64,000 nt of DNA from Bilabrum cf. latius. Its lineage: Eukaryota; Bigyra: Bicosoecida; Bigyra; Bicosoecida. Numbering within the stretch: position 1 is the first letter of the stretch; every line of letters starts with the position of its first letter. This document shows positions 11,601-23,000 of the stretch, one piece after another. Below the pieces are notes generated by a model. That model was not told the origin of the DNA. It saw nothing but the letters and a program-made list of their open reading frames with translations, and ran no database searches. The DNA is taken from positions 1,054,001-1,118,000 of the forward strand of contig OZ237750.1 in NCBI GenBank assembly GCA_965178125.1. The letters are read 5' to 3'. The position numbers and the translations under genes are program-made.

Positions 11601-14600
11601 CCTTGGCCTGCGGGATGGCCACCAGGAATACAGACCCGTCCAGCCCCGCGCTGAAGAGCAACTTGCGGTCCACAGACAGCCGGAGCGAAGACACGGGGCC
11701 GGCGTGCAGCTGCAGCTCGGTGCAAGGCGGTGCATCCCTGGCCTGCGCGTCCAGGGCCTCGTACGACCCAGCCGTCGCGGGCTTGGAGCGGTCCGAGCGC
11801 GATGACACGCGGAAGGCAGCGCTCGAGGTGTCAGGTCCCAAGCCCCTAGGACGACTGCCACCGCTCCGGCCGTCCCGCTCGCCCGTGGGTCCGCCACCAC
11901 CCGTCCCCCCTGCGGCCCCCTCGCCGCCGTATGCCTCGTCGTCGCCCGCGTCCACGGCGGGGAAGGGCCACGGGTAGGCGCGCACGCTTCCCCCTGCCGT
12001 GCCCGCAAAGAGCGCCCTGTCGTGGGGACCCCTCTCGAGGGCGGTGAGGCGCGCCCCCGTGCGGTAGACCTGGGCGTCCCCGTCCTTGGAGACCTGCAGC
12101 AGAGGCAGGCCCGGCTCGTGGCTGTGCCGCTGGGCCCTCAGCGCGAGGGTGGCGAGAGAGGGCTTCTTGCCGCTGTGCGCGCCCGGGTGCGCTGCACCTG
12201 AGTCCCGCTTGGACTTCTTCTTCTTGCTTTGCTTCAACACGGGAGCAGCTGTGCCGCAACCAGCGGCCACGATGGCCCTCCCGTGCCCCTGGCCCAGCAC
12301 GACGGCACTGTCGAAGTGCACCCCCTTGGTCACGTTGGTCATCCGGTCCACGCGTCGCCCCGTGGACGGGTCCCACGCAACCACAGCCCCGTCCTCCCCG
12401 ACACTCGCCAGCAGCGTGTCATCATCTGCCCACGCCAGCGCCTGCACCACGCCGACGTGCCCCGAGAGCTGGTACCGCTGCTTCATGTCGTACGACGAGA
12501 TCAGCTGCACCGTCAGCCCGCTGCACGCTGCCAGCAGCGCCCCGCCCGGCGAGAACTGCACCTGGCCAACGTGCCGCACGCTCGTGTGCTCGCGCCAGGG
12601 CCGCAGGGTCTTTGTGGTGGCGCACACGTTGAAGATGCGCAGGCGGTCCGGCAGCGCGGCAACGACGAGGTAGCATGTGGGGTGCATGGACACGTCCACC
12701 GCGGGGCTGTCGAGCTCCTGCTCCACCTCGCATACGCCTTCGAGGTAGTCGTACAGCCGCAGCGTGGAGTCCTGCCCGCTCGAGGCCACCAACGGGGCGA
12801 ACATGCCGCAGTCCAGAGAGGTCACTGCCCCCGTGTGCGCGCCCTTCTCGATCATGGCCCTTGAGGGGTCCTCCCGCTCATCCAGGCTCTCGGCCAGCCC
12901 CAAAGCAACCGACCGGAGGCCCATGCGGCCGGACCCGATTACCACCAGGCCGTCCCCCGGGCTCGTGCTCACCGACCGGATCGTCAGCCTGTCTTCCAGG
13001 TCGGCGGCAACGGCCGCGGCGGCCCCTGCGCCGGCAGGCCCCTGGCCCGAGGCCGACGAGATGGACGCGCTCCTGGTGCCCCCGATGCTCTGCGTGAAGG
13101 ACGTGCCCGTGCCTCGGTCCAGGCCGCTGAGGCTGGCCCGGGCCCCTGGGCGACTCCCTGCCTGCTCTCTCAGGTCATCCAAGACGTCCTGGTGGCCCGG
13201 CAAGAAGGCGCGCAGCAGCTAGTACCCCATGGGCTCGTCTGCCTCCCGCCCGCCTGCCCCTCCATGTAGCCCGGGCATGCCCATCCCGCTCATCGAGCCC
13301 CGCTTTCGCCTGTCCCCGCCCGCCCCCAAGCTCGGGTGTCCCCCGTGCGGCCTGCGCATCTCCTCCTCGTCAAGGTCAGACTCATCGTCGTCCTCGTCCG
13401 AGTCATCATCCGTCGCCCTGCACCGCTCGTAGATGCCCAGGTACCCGTGAGTCCCCGCCAGCACGAAGCCGCGGCCCCAGGCCTCCACGCAGGTCAGCTC
13501 AACGATCCCGCGGGCCTGCATCTCAGGCCCCAGTGCGCTGGGTGCGGCTCCCCCGCGAGCCAGGCCCGCCCTCTGCACCGCAGACTGCAGCTCGGGGAAT
13601 TCTGCCCAGAAGGTTTCCTTCACCTCGAAGCGGACCATGCGCCCGTCGCTGTCCCCGTGCCCCGGCCCACCGCGCGTCACCTTGGCCCCCACGGCGCCCT
13701 GGGCCGCTTCTTCCTCCGCGGACCGGCGAGGGGCCAGGACCGTCACCACTCCCCTGCGGCTGGCAGCCACCAGCACGGGAGGCTCCAGCTCCGGCTGCCA
13801 GGAGGCCCCCCCCGCGCCTTCCCCCCCAGCACCCGCCTCATCGTCGGGCCGCGGGGTCACCACCCAGGCGTGGTCCACAAACTCCTCCTCCTCTCGCCGA
13901 GAGACCTGCAGCACGGGGCCTTCCCGCAGCGTCCTGTCCTCCCCCAGCCGCCACTGCCGCAGGTGACCAGTGCCCGAGGTCGTCACGCACAGGCGCTTCG
14001 CCAGCTCCATGGTGCCCGGCGAGTGTCCCCCAGCCGAGTGATTGCCACCCTTGCCGTCGCCCGAGCCAGCCTTGGCACCGCTGGTCGCCGCACCCTGCCT
14101 CCTACCCTGCCCCCCCTCCCCCTCGTGCCCACGGGCCTGCTGGTCGTGCTCAGCGTCCTGGTCCTGGTCCTGGTCCTGTTCCGGCCGCGCTCCCCGGTAG
14201 TAGCCCTCGAACGGCTGCACGCGCAGCTGGGTGATGGACTGCCGCGGCATGCCTACCCCGAGCAACTTCCCGGTGGCCCACTGCCACACCGCCACCACCC
14301 TGTCGGCCCGTGCCATCTTCACCTGATCCTCGGAGGCTCCGGCAGCCTCGGCGGCTGCCCCAGGCTCCATCTCGTCCACCCCCACTGCATCATGACTCCT
14401 GACACCATGGTTTCCCTTCTCCTGCCGATGCCCGCCCTCTCTCAACCTGCCCCCGCCTCGCCTAGGCCTCGCCCCGCCCTCCTTGCCGCCCTCCTTGACC
14501 CCGTCTTTGTCTTTCCCCCTGTCCTTGCCTTTGCCCCGCCCACGACTGCGGAGCTTCTCCTCCGCCGCAGCCGCTGCTGCCTCCTCTCTCTGGGCCTCCT

Positions 14601-15419
14601 CCATTCGCTTCATCTCCGGCGTCACCTCCCCGTACGCAGCCAAAAACATCCCATCGCTGCTGAACGCCAGCCGCAGCCAGCGGCCCCGGAAGAAAGGCAG
14701 CACGAGGTGCTTGGGGCCGTGGGCAGGACGGATCGTCTCGCCACGGGCTGCGAGCGCGAGAGCATCAGAGCCGGTGGCTGACCCGTGCTTCCCTCCGCCT
14801 CCGCTGTGGCTTCCGTGCCTGCGTCGGTGCTTGCCGCCGACAGGACGGCCCGTCCCGTCGGTCGCCCTGCCCCTCCTCTTTGACGCCTGGGAGTCGGACG
14901 AGTAGAAGCTCCCCTTGGTCTTCTCCTTGAGTGACTGCAACGACTTGTACACGGGTGCGACTGAGATCATGCTGGAGCAAGCCATTACCGCAGCCGAGGC
15001 ATGCAAAGTAGCACCCCCAGCGTGCGCCTGCGCCTACGCCTGCGCTGACTGTTTGACAGCTTCTGGCATCTCCAATGAACTACCTGGGTGCCCGTTTTCA
15101 ACCGTTGCAACGTACTACCCAGGCCCTGTGGCTACCACAGCATCGATCTGCGGAGAGTTGATTGTGGGTGTGGACAGCGCGGCATGCCAGCAAAGCATAA
15201 TGCCTGGATGCAACCATTGCTCTATGCCGCCTTCAAACTCACCGTATTATGACCAGTTGCAGAAGAAACAAACTCGGTTGCCTTCGATTCAAAATCATAG
15301 AGGCAAACGTGCTGCCCGCTTGCGTAGCATGCAAGTCCTTCCACGACTAACGAGCATGGCAGCCGTCCAGTAGACCTACAACCGAGAGCGTGGTGTTTCC
15401 AAAGCTGCACAGTGCTCAT
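8680..15419 (-). CDS. CFAP57: CFAP57-like WD40/coiled-coil ciliary protein
   Basis: Exon 1 15243-15419, intron 15148-15242 (GTGAGT...CCGCAG), exon 2 8680-15147; 2,214 residues, stop TAA. Eight TAGs are read through: 15115, 15034, 13216, 10921, 10645, 10282, 9970, 9916. The N-terminus (HALGCRS, then ASGQHVCLYDF) matches the start of CFAP57/FAP57. WD40 blades run to about residue 1200, interrupted by low-complexity insertions (for example Lys/Gly-rich about 14450-14560 and Arg/Gly-rich about 14030-14170). A well preserved blade contains VASSGQDSTLRLYDY near residue 830. A long coiled coil spans about 1330-1880, and the tail (about 8690-9650) is Gly/Ser-rich. CFAP57 family proteins are axonemal and needed for inner-arm dynein assembly and motility. 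It is roughly 1.7 times the length of the animal protein, mainly through insertions and the tail. Assignment rests on the order of blades plus coiled coil. Confidence 0.85.
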
Positions 15420-15561
15420 GGGATGGCTGGATGTAGCCAATGCAAGTTCATGGTCGATTCACGGTGGGGTTCCGTTGGGGGCTCGGTTGCGAGCACTTTC
15501 GGCGGCCAGATGGGACAAATCACGATGCCATCACATTTTCTTTCTACAACCTTAACCTGAC
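15420..15561. promoter_or_regulatory. Divergent intergenic region CFAP57 / ISCA2
   Basis: Only 142 bases separate the two start codons, so both promoters lie in this stretch. No motif recognised. Confidence 0.3.
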
Positions 15562-16267
15562 ATGCGCGCTGCATTCTGTTTCTCCCGGCGATCACTTTCA
15601 GCGGTACGACATGCGTGTGGGATTCTCCAGCACAGTTCTAGAGCAGCGTCTTCAGGCGTGAAGTTCTGCTTCAGCGCACGTGCCAGAAGCCGAATTGCTC
15701 CGGCGATTCCGCGAACACGGCTGGTGCGATCGTGCCAGACGTCTGCAGCTAAAATTGATGACCTAGTCCTGTCTCCAGCCGCAGTCAAGGTGAGAGCGAG
15801 CTGATTGCTGTTTCACTCGGTGGCTGGTCAGGTGACGTGGATGCATGTTCGGCACACTTTCGCGCACGCATAAAAAATTCTTCCCGGTTCTGCCGCAGAG
15901 ATTGTAGGGAATTGTAGAACAAGATCTAAAGGCTGGAAAACAAGGCACCAGACTGCGCGTCGTGGTGGATTCAGGGGGGTGCTCCGGATTTTAGTACTAG
16001 TTTAACGTGGAGCGCGACGGGGAAGCACCAGAAAAGCTCAACGCTAGCGAATTTGACGAGTTCGATGCAGAGTTTGATACTGAAGACATTTTGTTCAGAC
16101 GAGGAGGCGCCGAGGTCGTCGTCGACACGGCCTCGATGGAATTGCTCAAGGGCGCCACACTAGATTATATCGACGAGATGATCGGCTCTCAGTTTGCTAT
16201 CGTAAACAACCCAAACGCTGATGCTAGTTGTGGGTGCGGGACCTCGTTTACGCTGAAGGGAGCGTGA
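15562..16267 (+). CDS. ISCA2: Mitochondrial A-type iron-sulfur assembly protein ISCA2
   Basis: Exons 15562-15789 and 15899-16267, intron 15790-15898 (GTGAGA...CCGCAG, phase 0), 198 residues, TGA stop. The first about 60 residues are Arg/Ser/Ala-rich without acidic residues, like a mitochondrial targeting peptide. The A-type fold begins at IDDLVLSPAAVK just before the intron. The three ligand cysteines are in GGCSGF and in SCGCGTSF near the C-terminus. The acidic stretch between is a family-typical variable loop. TAGs at 15905, 15992 and 15998 are sense; 15992 lies on the nearly invariant Gln of GGCSGFQY. ISCA2 works with ISCA1 and IBA57 in maturing mitochondrial 4Fe-4S proteins. In the standard code the protein would end inside the first cysteine motif. 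Confidence 0.95.
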
Positions 16268-16481
16268 TTTGAGGTCAAAGCAAAAGTGGCGGCTGCAAGT
16301 AACCCTCTGCACCAGAAAAGCTGCCCATTAAGCACGCGTGCTGGCCCGCGGCGTGCTGTTGGGTTAGACTGGCTGGCAAAGCCCACCGCATTATGTGACT
16401 GTAACCATGATGGAAGGAAGGTAGGAGATCAAATTGGCGCGCAGTGTCTCCAATAAACCTTCTTTAGGCAGGGCCTACAGG

Positions 16482-17885
16482 ATGGGGCGGACCAGGAAGT
16501 GCGCCAGTTTGCGGACAGGAAGATAGCGCAATCTGTATCGCGCGCTTGGACTGTATTCTGGGTCTCGGTCGACGCTCAAAGCCCGAGATAGTCGCTGGCA
16601 GCGGTGCAGGCACGGTAGTCTTGGGAGGATCACCACTCGTTGTGAACAGCAGTTTGAACAGGATCACCACGCAGTGGCTGGTCGACAAATTTACAAACAC
16701 CACAAGCCACTTATTTGCACTCCGCCTCTCGACCGGGACCTCGCTCCAACTCGAAACCGGAATATGCCACGAGATGTCTCCAATGGGCCTCAACTGCCCA
16801 TTTCTGTGATGATCGATGCTTATATGCATTCTATTTGGCTGTTAAATGTATATCTAGGGCTGATTCATGATGCTGTCTCAATTTTCGTATCAGATCCTTT
16901 TGTTTGGAGACCCCTTGTCACATCGGTGCTTGCGGCTGCGATTCTGGTGGTACCTACAGTGTCTCTTCTGTTTTTGTTGGTGTGCGTGCCTCTAATCAGA
17001 AAATATTAGTTGAAAAGGCGCAAGCTGCTGTCATAGAATCGCGGGATCGTTGGGAGATAGGTTCAGTTGGCCGAGTAGCGCAGCAGACTTTGTTCATTAT
17101 TTTGGTCTTGCGTCACGTGCAAGTGGTTCGTGCGATTGTTCACGTGCAGTTTAGAGGATGAAATCACTGCCGGTCGATCGCAGCCATAGGCTCGATCGCT
17201 TACAACAAGAACATCAGGTTGGTGGTGCTGCCCCTCTTGCGCCGGCCGGAGTAAGGGCTCGGTGCAGCCCGCCGGGGCGGAGGCTGGTGGGCCTCAGCGC
17301 TATCGGCATATTCTGATTCGATGGCCAGGACTTTCGACGTATCGGCGCTTGCAGCTGCCGAAAGGCAGCATGTTTGCCTCCCTGAGCGGCTTGCGAAACG
17401 CCATCGCCTCGAAAATTCTTCGACAGCACCGCCTCCAGCTGCCATCTGGCTCGATGTACGAAGACGATGGCTATAAGGCGCTTGTTGCAGCGATACTAGG
17501 GACCAACTTGTACGCAGGCGATGGACCGGAGGCGGGGCACAGCGCAAGCGCTGGCGATGAGGACGGTGAGATGGGCGCTGGCAGCGCCAGCGCCAGCGGC
17601 GTCTTGCACCCACTGGTAGTACCCGGGCCGCAACAAGAGCCAGGCGAGGGCGAGGTCGGGCTGAGACACAGGCGACCTGCTGGCAGCGAGCAACCAACAA
17701 TCGAAACTTCCCTTTCAGCGGCAGCCAGCTCCGAGGAGCGGAGTGGAGATTTGCCTGCAGGCGCAGATGTCTGGATCAAGCACTCGCTGGTGCTGCAGCC
17801 AGCCGGGGTCGAGCTCGTCTCAGATGACGATCTCGAGATGCTGAGCGATGCGCAGCATAGCATTGAGTTGGTTGCTAGAGAGTGA
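16482..17885 (+). CDS. Hypothetical protein with a hydrophobic membrane segment
   Basis: Not recognised. From ATG 16482 to TGA 17883-17885 one frame of 467 residues is open if TAGs at 16524, 17007, 17034, 17058, 17076 and 17187 are Gln; it has no TAA or TGA. The first 110 residues are Arg/Cys/His-rich. Then comes a strongly hydrophobic segment (about residues 145-172) containing LVTSVLAAAILVVPTVSLLF, a basic stretch after it, and an acidic Ser/Gly/Glu-rich C-terminal half. An overlapping frame (16546-16809) is also open and looks protein-like, so the first exon could instead be spliced from that frame. The 3' half (17262-17885) is the better supported part. No family can be proposed. Confidence 0.5.
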
Positions 17886-18115
17886 ATTGCTTAGGTTTCT
17901 GTACACTTGGAAGTATCCGCAACTGGTCATGCACAACAAATAGACTGACTGTGAGAAGCAATTATTGCGATAGCAACTCTACCTAGACTATCCTACCATA
18001 CTGAGCTGTGGGGACAGGCCAGCCCGGAAGCACCTGCTGTTATGCGATGAATAAGCTAATCACATTTTAGCTGCGACAGTGTGGTATGATTCTAAGACGC
18101 CGGTTAAGCCAGCAG

Positions 18116-19906
18116 ATGAAGAACGCATGTGGACACGTCAGACGATTTCAAAGCCACCCGGTGACTTCTTTGGAGGACTGGTATGCGGCGGAAGTTTCGC
18201 GAGGAGAGATACAAATAGATAAATCATAGGAGGAAGTGATTCCATAGTTTGGGAAGCTTGTCTCAAGAGTAGAATCGTACTTGCCGCGACTGCATGATTA
18301 CCGAAAGCAAGTTCGCCAGTACTGGACCGAAAGAGCGGCCTTGGATGCGCATAACGAACAAATAAGGCCCTCCAAAAATGGCTAGCCTGCGAGTTCAGCG
18401 CCATCCAGTATCCCTGCAATGCAAGAGCCGGCCCCTCCACAAGTGCCTCGGGGAATCTACTTGCACGGACCGGTAGGGACTGGAAAGTCGATGATTATGG
18501 ATAGGTTCTGCCAATCACTGCAGCAGCTTATTGCGAACGGTTCGCCAGGCACAGCCGACGCGGGCAGCACCGGTGTTGGCGAGGCGCAGGCGGTCGAGAT
18601 GCTGGGAGACACGCAGCTCTGGTCTCGACACAGCCCTGTTCGTCGGATGCATTTTCATGCCTTCATGCTTGAGGTACACAGACGCATTCACACACTCAAG
18701 CACCAGCAGCTCGAGCAGCATGGTCGGAACTGGCACGTCGACACCCGCCAGTCGAGCGACGCCGTGGTGCAGGTGGGCCGCCAGATGGGCCAGCTCTTTC
18801 CGGTGCTCTGCCTGGACGAGTTCCAGGTCGCGGACGTGGCGGACGCGGTCATCCTCTCTCGTCTCTTTGGTGCCATGTGGCGGGAGGGCCTTGTGCTGGT
18901 GGCCACCTCGAACCGTGCCCCCGGTGGCCTGTATGAGGGGGGCCTCAACCGAGACGATTTCCTGCCGTTCATCGAGGCTCTCGAGAGGAGGTCTAGGCCC
19001 TTGCAGCTGACGGGGGAGAGAGACTACCGCATGCACAGCAAGGGGGGGCGAGCTGGTCGCGGGGACCAGGGACAGGCCAGCGCGGTGCATGGAGGGGACA
19101 GCGGCGCATTTCTTGGCACCGCGGGTGACCAGGACACTGACGTCACCCAGAGTGGCTTGTTGCTGCAGAGAAGTGCAAGCAGTCAGGCCTCAGCGAGAGC
19201 CTTGCTGCAATTGGTCTCAAGCGCCGCTGTTCGCCTGGGTACCGAGGGGACTTCGGCGCATTCTGTGCTGGCCAGCGGCGTGCTTGACCCCGCGGAGGTC
19301 GACTGGTCCATGGAGGCGGTGCCCCCGAGGTACCTGGGAGACCCCACTTGGGGGGCTCTGTGCGGGATACAGATCAAGGGCGGGAGGCGGGCCTGGGTGC
19401 AGCTGCCGGACAGCCGCGTGGGAGGCCCGGTGGAGGCCCCGGGAGCAGCCGTGGCGCACTTCGAAGACCTCTGTGGGCGAGCACTCGGGGCCGTAGACTA
19501 CGCGGGCATTTTCTCCTCTGTATCCCTGCTGTGTTTGCGCGGGGTACCTCTGCTGACGGAGAAACGCGTGGATGCCGCCCGCCGGTTTGTGACACTGGTC
19601 GACGAGGCCTACGAAGCCGGAGTGGTGCTGGTGCTGGAGAGTGATGGGTCCCCAGGAGCCATTCTGGAGGACTTTCGGCCTAGGAGCGAGGCGTCGGGAT
19701 CATCTGCGGCCGCTTCAGATGATACAGGATCTACCGTCACCGCAGATCCTGCTGGGAGTATTGTGGCTTCCGCCGCAGCTGCCGAGGCCGGAGAAAACGA
19801 ACTGAGGTTTGCGTGCGCTAGAGCAGTGTCGCGGCTGACTGAAATGCTGCGTCCAGAGTATTTGACGAGCAAGAGGCGAGCTGAGGCAAGGCAGAGATCC
19901 AGGTGA
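18116..19906 (+). CDS. AFG1: AFG1-family mitochondrial AAA-type ATPase
   Basis: Intronless, 596 residues, TGA stop. The frame runs from ATG 18116 through TAGs at 18227, 18245 and 18383. The segment before the P-loop (GEIQIDKSQEEVI to a paired-helix region) matches the N-terminal domain typical of the family. Walker A is GPVGTGKS near residue 119; the following HFHAFMLEVHRRIH and Walker B LCLDEFQVADVADA with ATSNRAPGGLYEGGLNRDDF are hallmark AFG1/LACE1 motifs. A Ser/Gln/Gly-rich insertion of about 100 residues precedes the C-terminal ALGAVDYAGIF-type region, which is conserved in this family. AFG1 proteins sit in the mitochondrial inner membrane or matrix and help degrade or handle respiratory-chain subunits. 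I do not see a strong targeting peptide, so the start could lie in an additional upstream exon. Confidence 0.9.
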
Positions 19907-20030
19907 CCTGGCGTTGTGCAGCATGGTCAATGTCGCGATCGGTTCAAGCAAAGTAGATCTGTTACAAGAAAGAAATCCATAATGATTATGAAACGCAAAT
20001 TTCCCGCCGGTCTACTCTACAGCTCCAGAT

Positions 20031-23000
20031 TCACGCAAGGGCCGACTACAGTGTGGGAACCCGGTCCAGGATCCTGGCCACCTGCGCCCTGCGCACCGGC
20101 TTGAGTAGAACTTCCTGTGCGCCGCACGCCAAGAACAACTTCTGATCTGCAGGCAAGGCGTTCCCTGTCACTCCTACGATGGGGATCGCGCTCAACCTCG
20201 GGTCTGCGTCAGCTCGCAGTTCTCTGGCCATTTCGGGGCCTGACATGCGGGGCATCGAGAAGTCAAGCAGGATCAGGTCGACGGCTGGACCCGATGTGGA
20301 GATGGCAGGCTTTGGTGCAGTTGCTGCCCGGGAGTCGCGAATGGTGGCGTCTGCATCAGTGTCTGCTCCTGCGTCGCCACTTTGCTGCGCCTGCATTGAA
20401 TCCGCCAGGCCCAGGCGAGCTTGCAGGACAGCCAGGCCTTCCACGCCGTCTGAGGCTTGCAGAACCGTGTGACTCCTGTCCACAGCCCTGACCATCTTCG
20501 ATAGGAAGAGCCGATTCGTACGGCTGTCATCGACCACCAGCACACTTAGGCCGGCATGGGCGCCCCGTACCGCGCTGCTCACTGATGAATCTAGACGACT
20601 TCTATCGATCGAGACAGAGCCTGCCTATGACTATTCCCTTCCTTGACCCTTCCGCTTGATGACCCTTCGCTTGCCTCCAGAGGATGTGGTTGACGTGACT
20701 CGAGAGCTCGCACTTGATTCACCTTGCATAGGACGCAAGTGATGCTACCCTGTGTGGGTGGCTGTCGTAGAAGCACCCTTCGCAAGCTGCAGCACGGGCC
20801 TGCCAGAGCGGCGAGGGTCCGAGGGAGGCTGCCTGAACCGCATCTTTGCCCATAGGAAGAAAACGGTCCCAAGGCCGGGCTTGGACGAGAATCCAATACA
20901 CCCGCCATGCATACGCATGACTGTGGCCGTGATGGCCAGCCCCAAACCAGATCCCTGGCCCTCCGGCGTGAGGATGCCCGAGTGCAGTGCCTGCAGCGGG
21001 ACAAACACTTGGTTCCAGTCGTGTTTCCGGATTCCCGGCCCCTCATCATAAACCCAAAGACACACGTACACGGCATCATCGTCAGCTTCGTCAAGTGATG
21101 TGCTGTGTCTAGCGCTTGATACGCTGCCGGCGCCGCTGTGGACTCTGGACAGCCCCGGTGCCTCGCTGCGTGCACTGATCGTGTCTCCTGCCTTGCTCGC
21201 ATCGTGAGAGGCATGCTCGCGCAGGACAGTCGGCAGCTGAGCGCGACCCCCGTCATGAGCAAGGTCTGCTGCCATCCGGTCGTACCAAAATACCGAGTCT
21301 GGAGCTATCTGAGCTGCTGTCGAGCGAGGCTGCTGCGCCGCTAGCAATGTCTCGCACACATTAGTTGCTGCAGCCATCTCAGCCTTGTCAGTCTCGGAAG
21401 CCCTTTTGCTCCCCTGAGGCCATAATATGCTGCCAGATAAGGCAGAATCCGGGGAACTCCGGCCAGCGGCAGCAGGGCATTCCCCAAATCGCACAGCTGT
21501 ATCCAGCTCGCGCGCCCCCGGCGCGTCTGACATGAAGATAGACCTCATGCTGGAGCGTCTCCCTTGCCGCAACGCGCCCGCGCTGATGGTTGAGAGTGCA
21601 TACTTGCTCTTGGGAGCCACTTGTCGGCGACCAACGCTCCTGGTCGCTGACTCGTTCGAGCGCGAAGCAGTCTCTGAGATACTCCGTGTCCCGTGCTCGT
21701 CCTCGAGCTCGTCGGCTGCGGCGACGATGCCCCTCAGCCTTGCTGCCATTCGGTCGCCGAGTTGACGCCTGCACAACTCCCAATCGGTGCGTCCCCACAG
21801 GTGTGGCGGAGCGAGCGAGCTCCCAATCACGATGCTAGGGCGTGTCTTGTTCGGCACAATCAACGGCCCGCCTGTATCTGTCGAGCTAGTCCACCGGATC
21901 GCGTTGGTGGTGATGTTTGCAAGAGAGCTGCGGATTCTTGCAGGATCACACTCGTACAGGCCCTTGACCGCGGGGTGCATGTGGATGAATCGCAGCTTGG
22001 ACCCGGCAGATCGCGCTTGCCCATCCAGCGCAGAAACCGTGTCTCGCATCACTGCTGGCAGCAAGGGGTGGAAGCGAGTCGACAGCTCTAGCGTGCCAGA
22101 CTCAATCTGTTGTAGGTTCAGAACATCGTCGAGAGTGTTCCGCATGGCTTCAGTTGCCGCTTCTAGAGAAGGAAGCGTGTCATCGAACAACCCCACTGCC
22201 TCATGGAGGAGCGCATCAGTGCCACCAACGCCTCCGTCTGGATTGCCGCAGTCATTCTGTTTGCCTGCGGACAGCAGCTCTCCGAGTGATGGTTGACTGC
22301 CCGCCGTATCGACAAGATGGCTGGCAGCCTCATCGGTTTCAGTCGTTTGATACCGCTGCGAACTGCCATTGCCCCCTCCGCCCGATCTCGACAGCATTCT
22401 CTCTGACTCACCGAAGCGAGTGAATGGGCCTGAATGCTCTTCCTACGCTGCTGGGTCGTTCACATCGCCTGAGTTGACCCCAGTGTTCAACCCATCACTT
22501 CCACCGTTCGGTCTCTCCTAGGGAGGCATAGCTGCGCGACTAAAGAGCGATCTACGCTTCCGCAGCGCTTTGCGCACTCGCATAGCACCCTCCTGACAGA
22601 AATCAAGCCCCAGCACCACCGAGTTCAGAGGCACCCTGCACTCGTGAGACAGGAAACGCACTCTCGACTGGAGTGCAGCCTACTGCTTCTCCGAGATCTG
22701 AACCGCCCGCTCTAAGTCTTGCGTTTGCCTGGCGTACACGTACACGCAACCCACAAGCAGGCCTCGCAGTGCCAAAAAGGCCACTCGGACAAGAATTCGG
22801 GCCACCAGGTGCTGAAACAAGATGTCAGTGGCATGGTCGCCTAGCAGTCCGCCAATGCTGGCCCCCTGCTAGCGCTGAGAACATCGGCCCCAGACCTCCT
22901 CTAAACCCGCGATCCGACTGTAGGCACATCCGCACAGGAGATGCGAATCCGTCCGTATATTTGCAAGCACCGAGTCTCCGAGGAGCAGCTCCAGTACTAT

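Noticed and set aside
17064-17090. tRNA-like GGCCGAGTAGCGCAGCAGAC
   Set aside because: Resembles a D-arm briefly, but no acceptor stem, anticodon arm or T-arm can be formed; no tRNA was found in the window.
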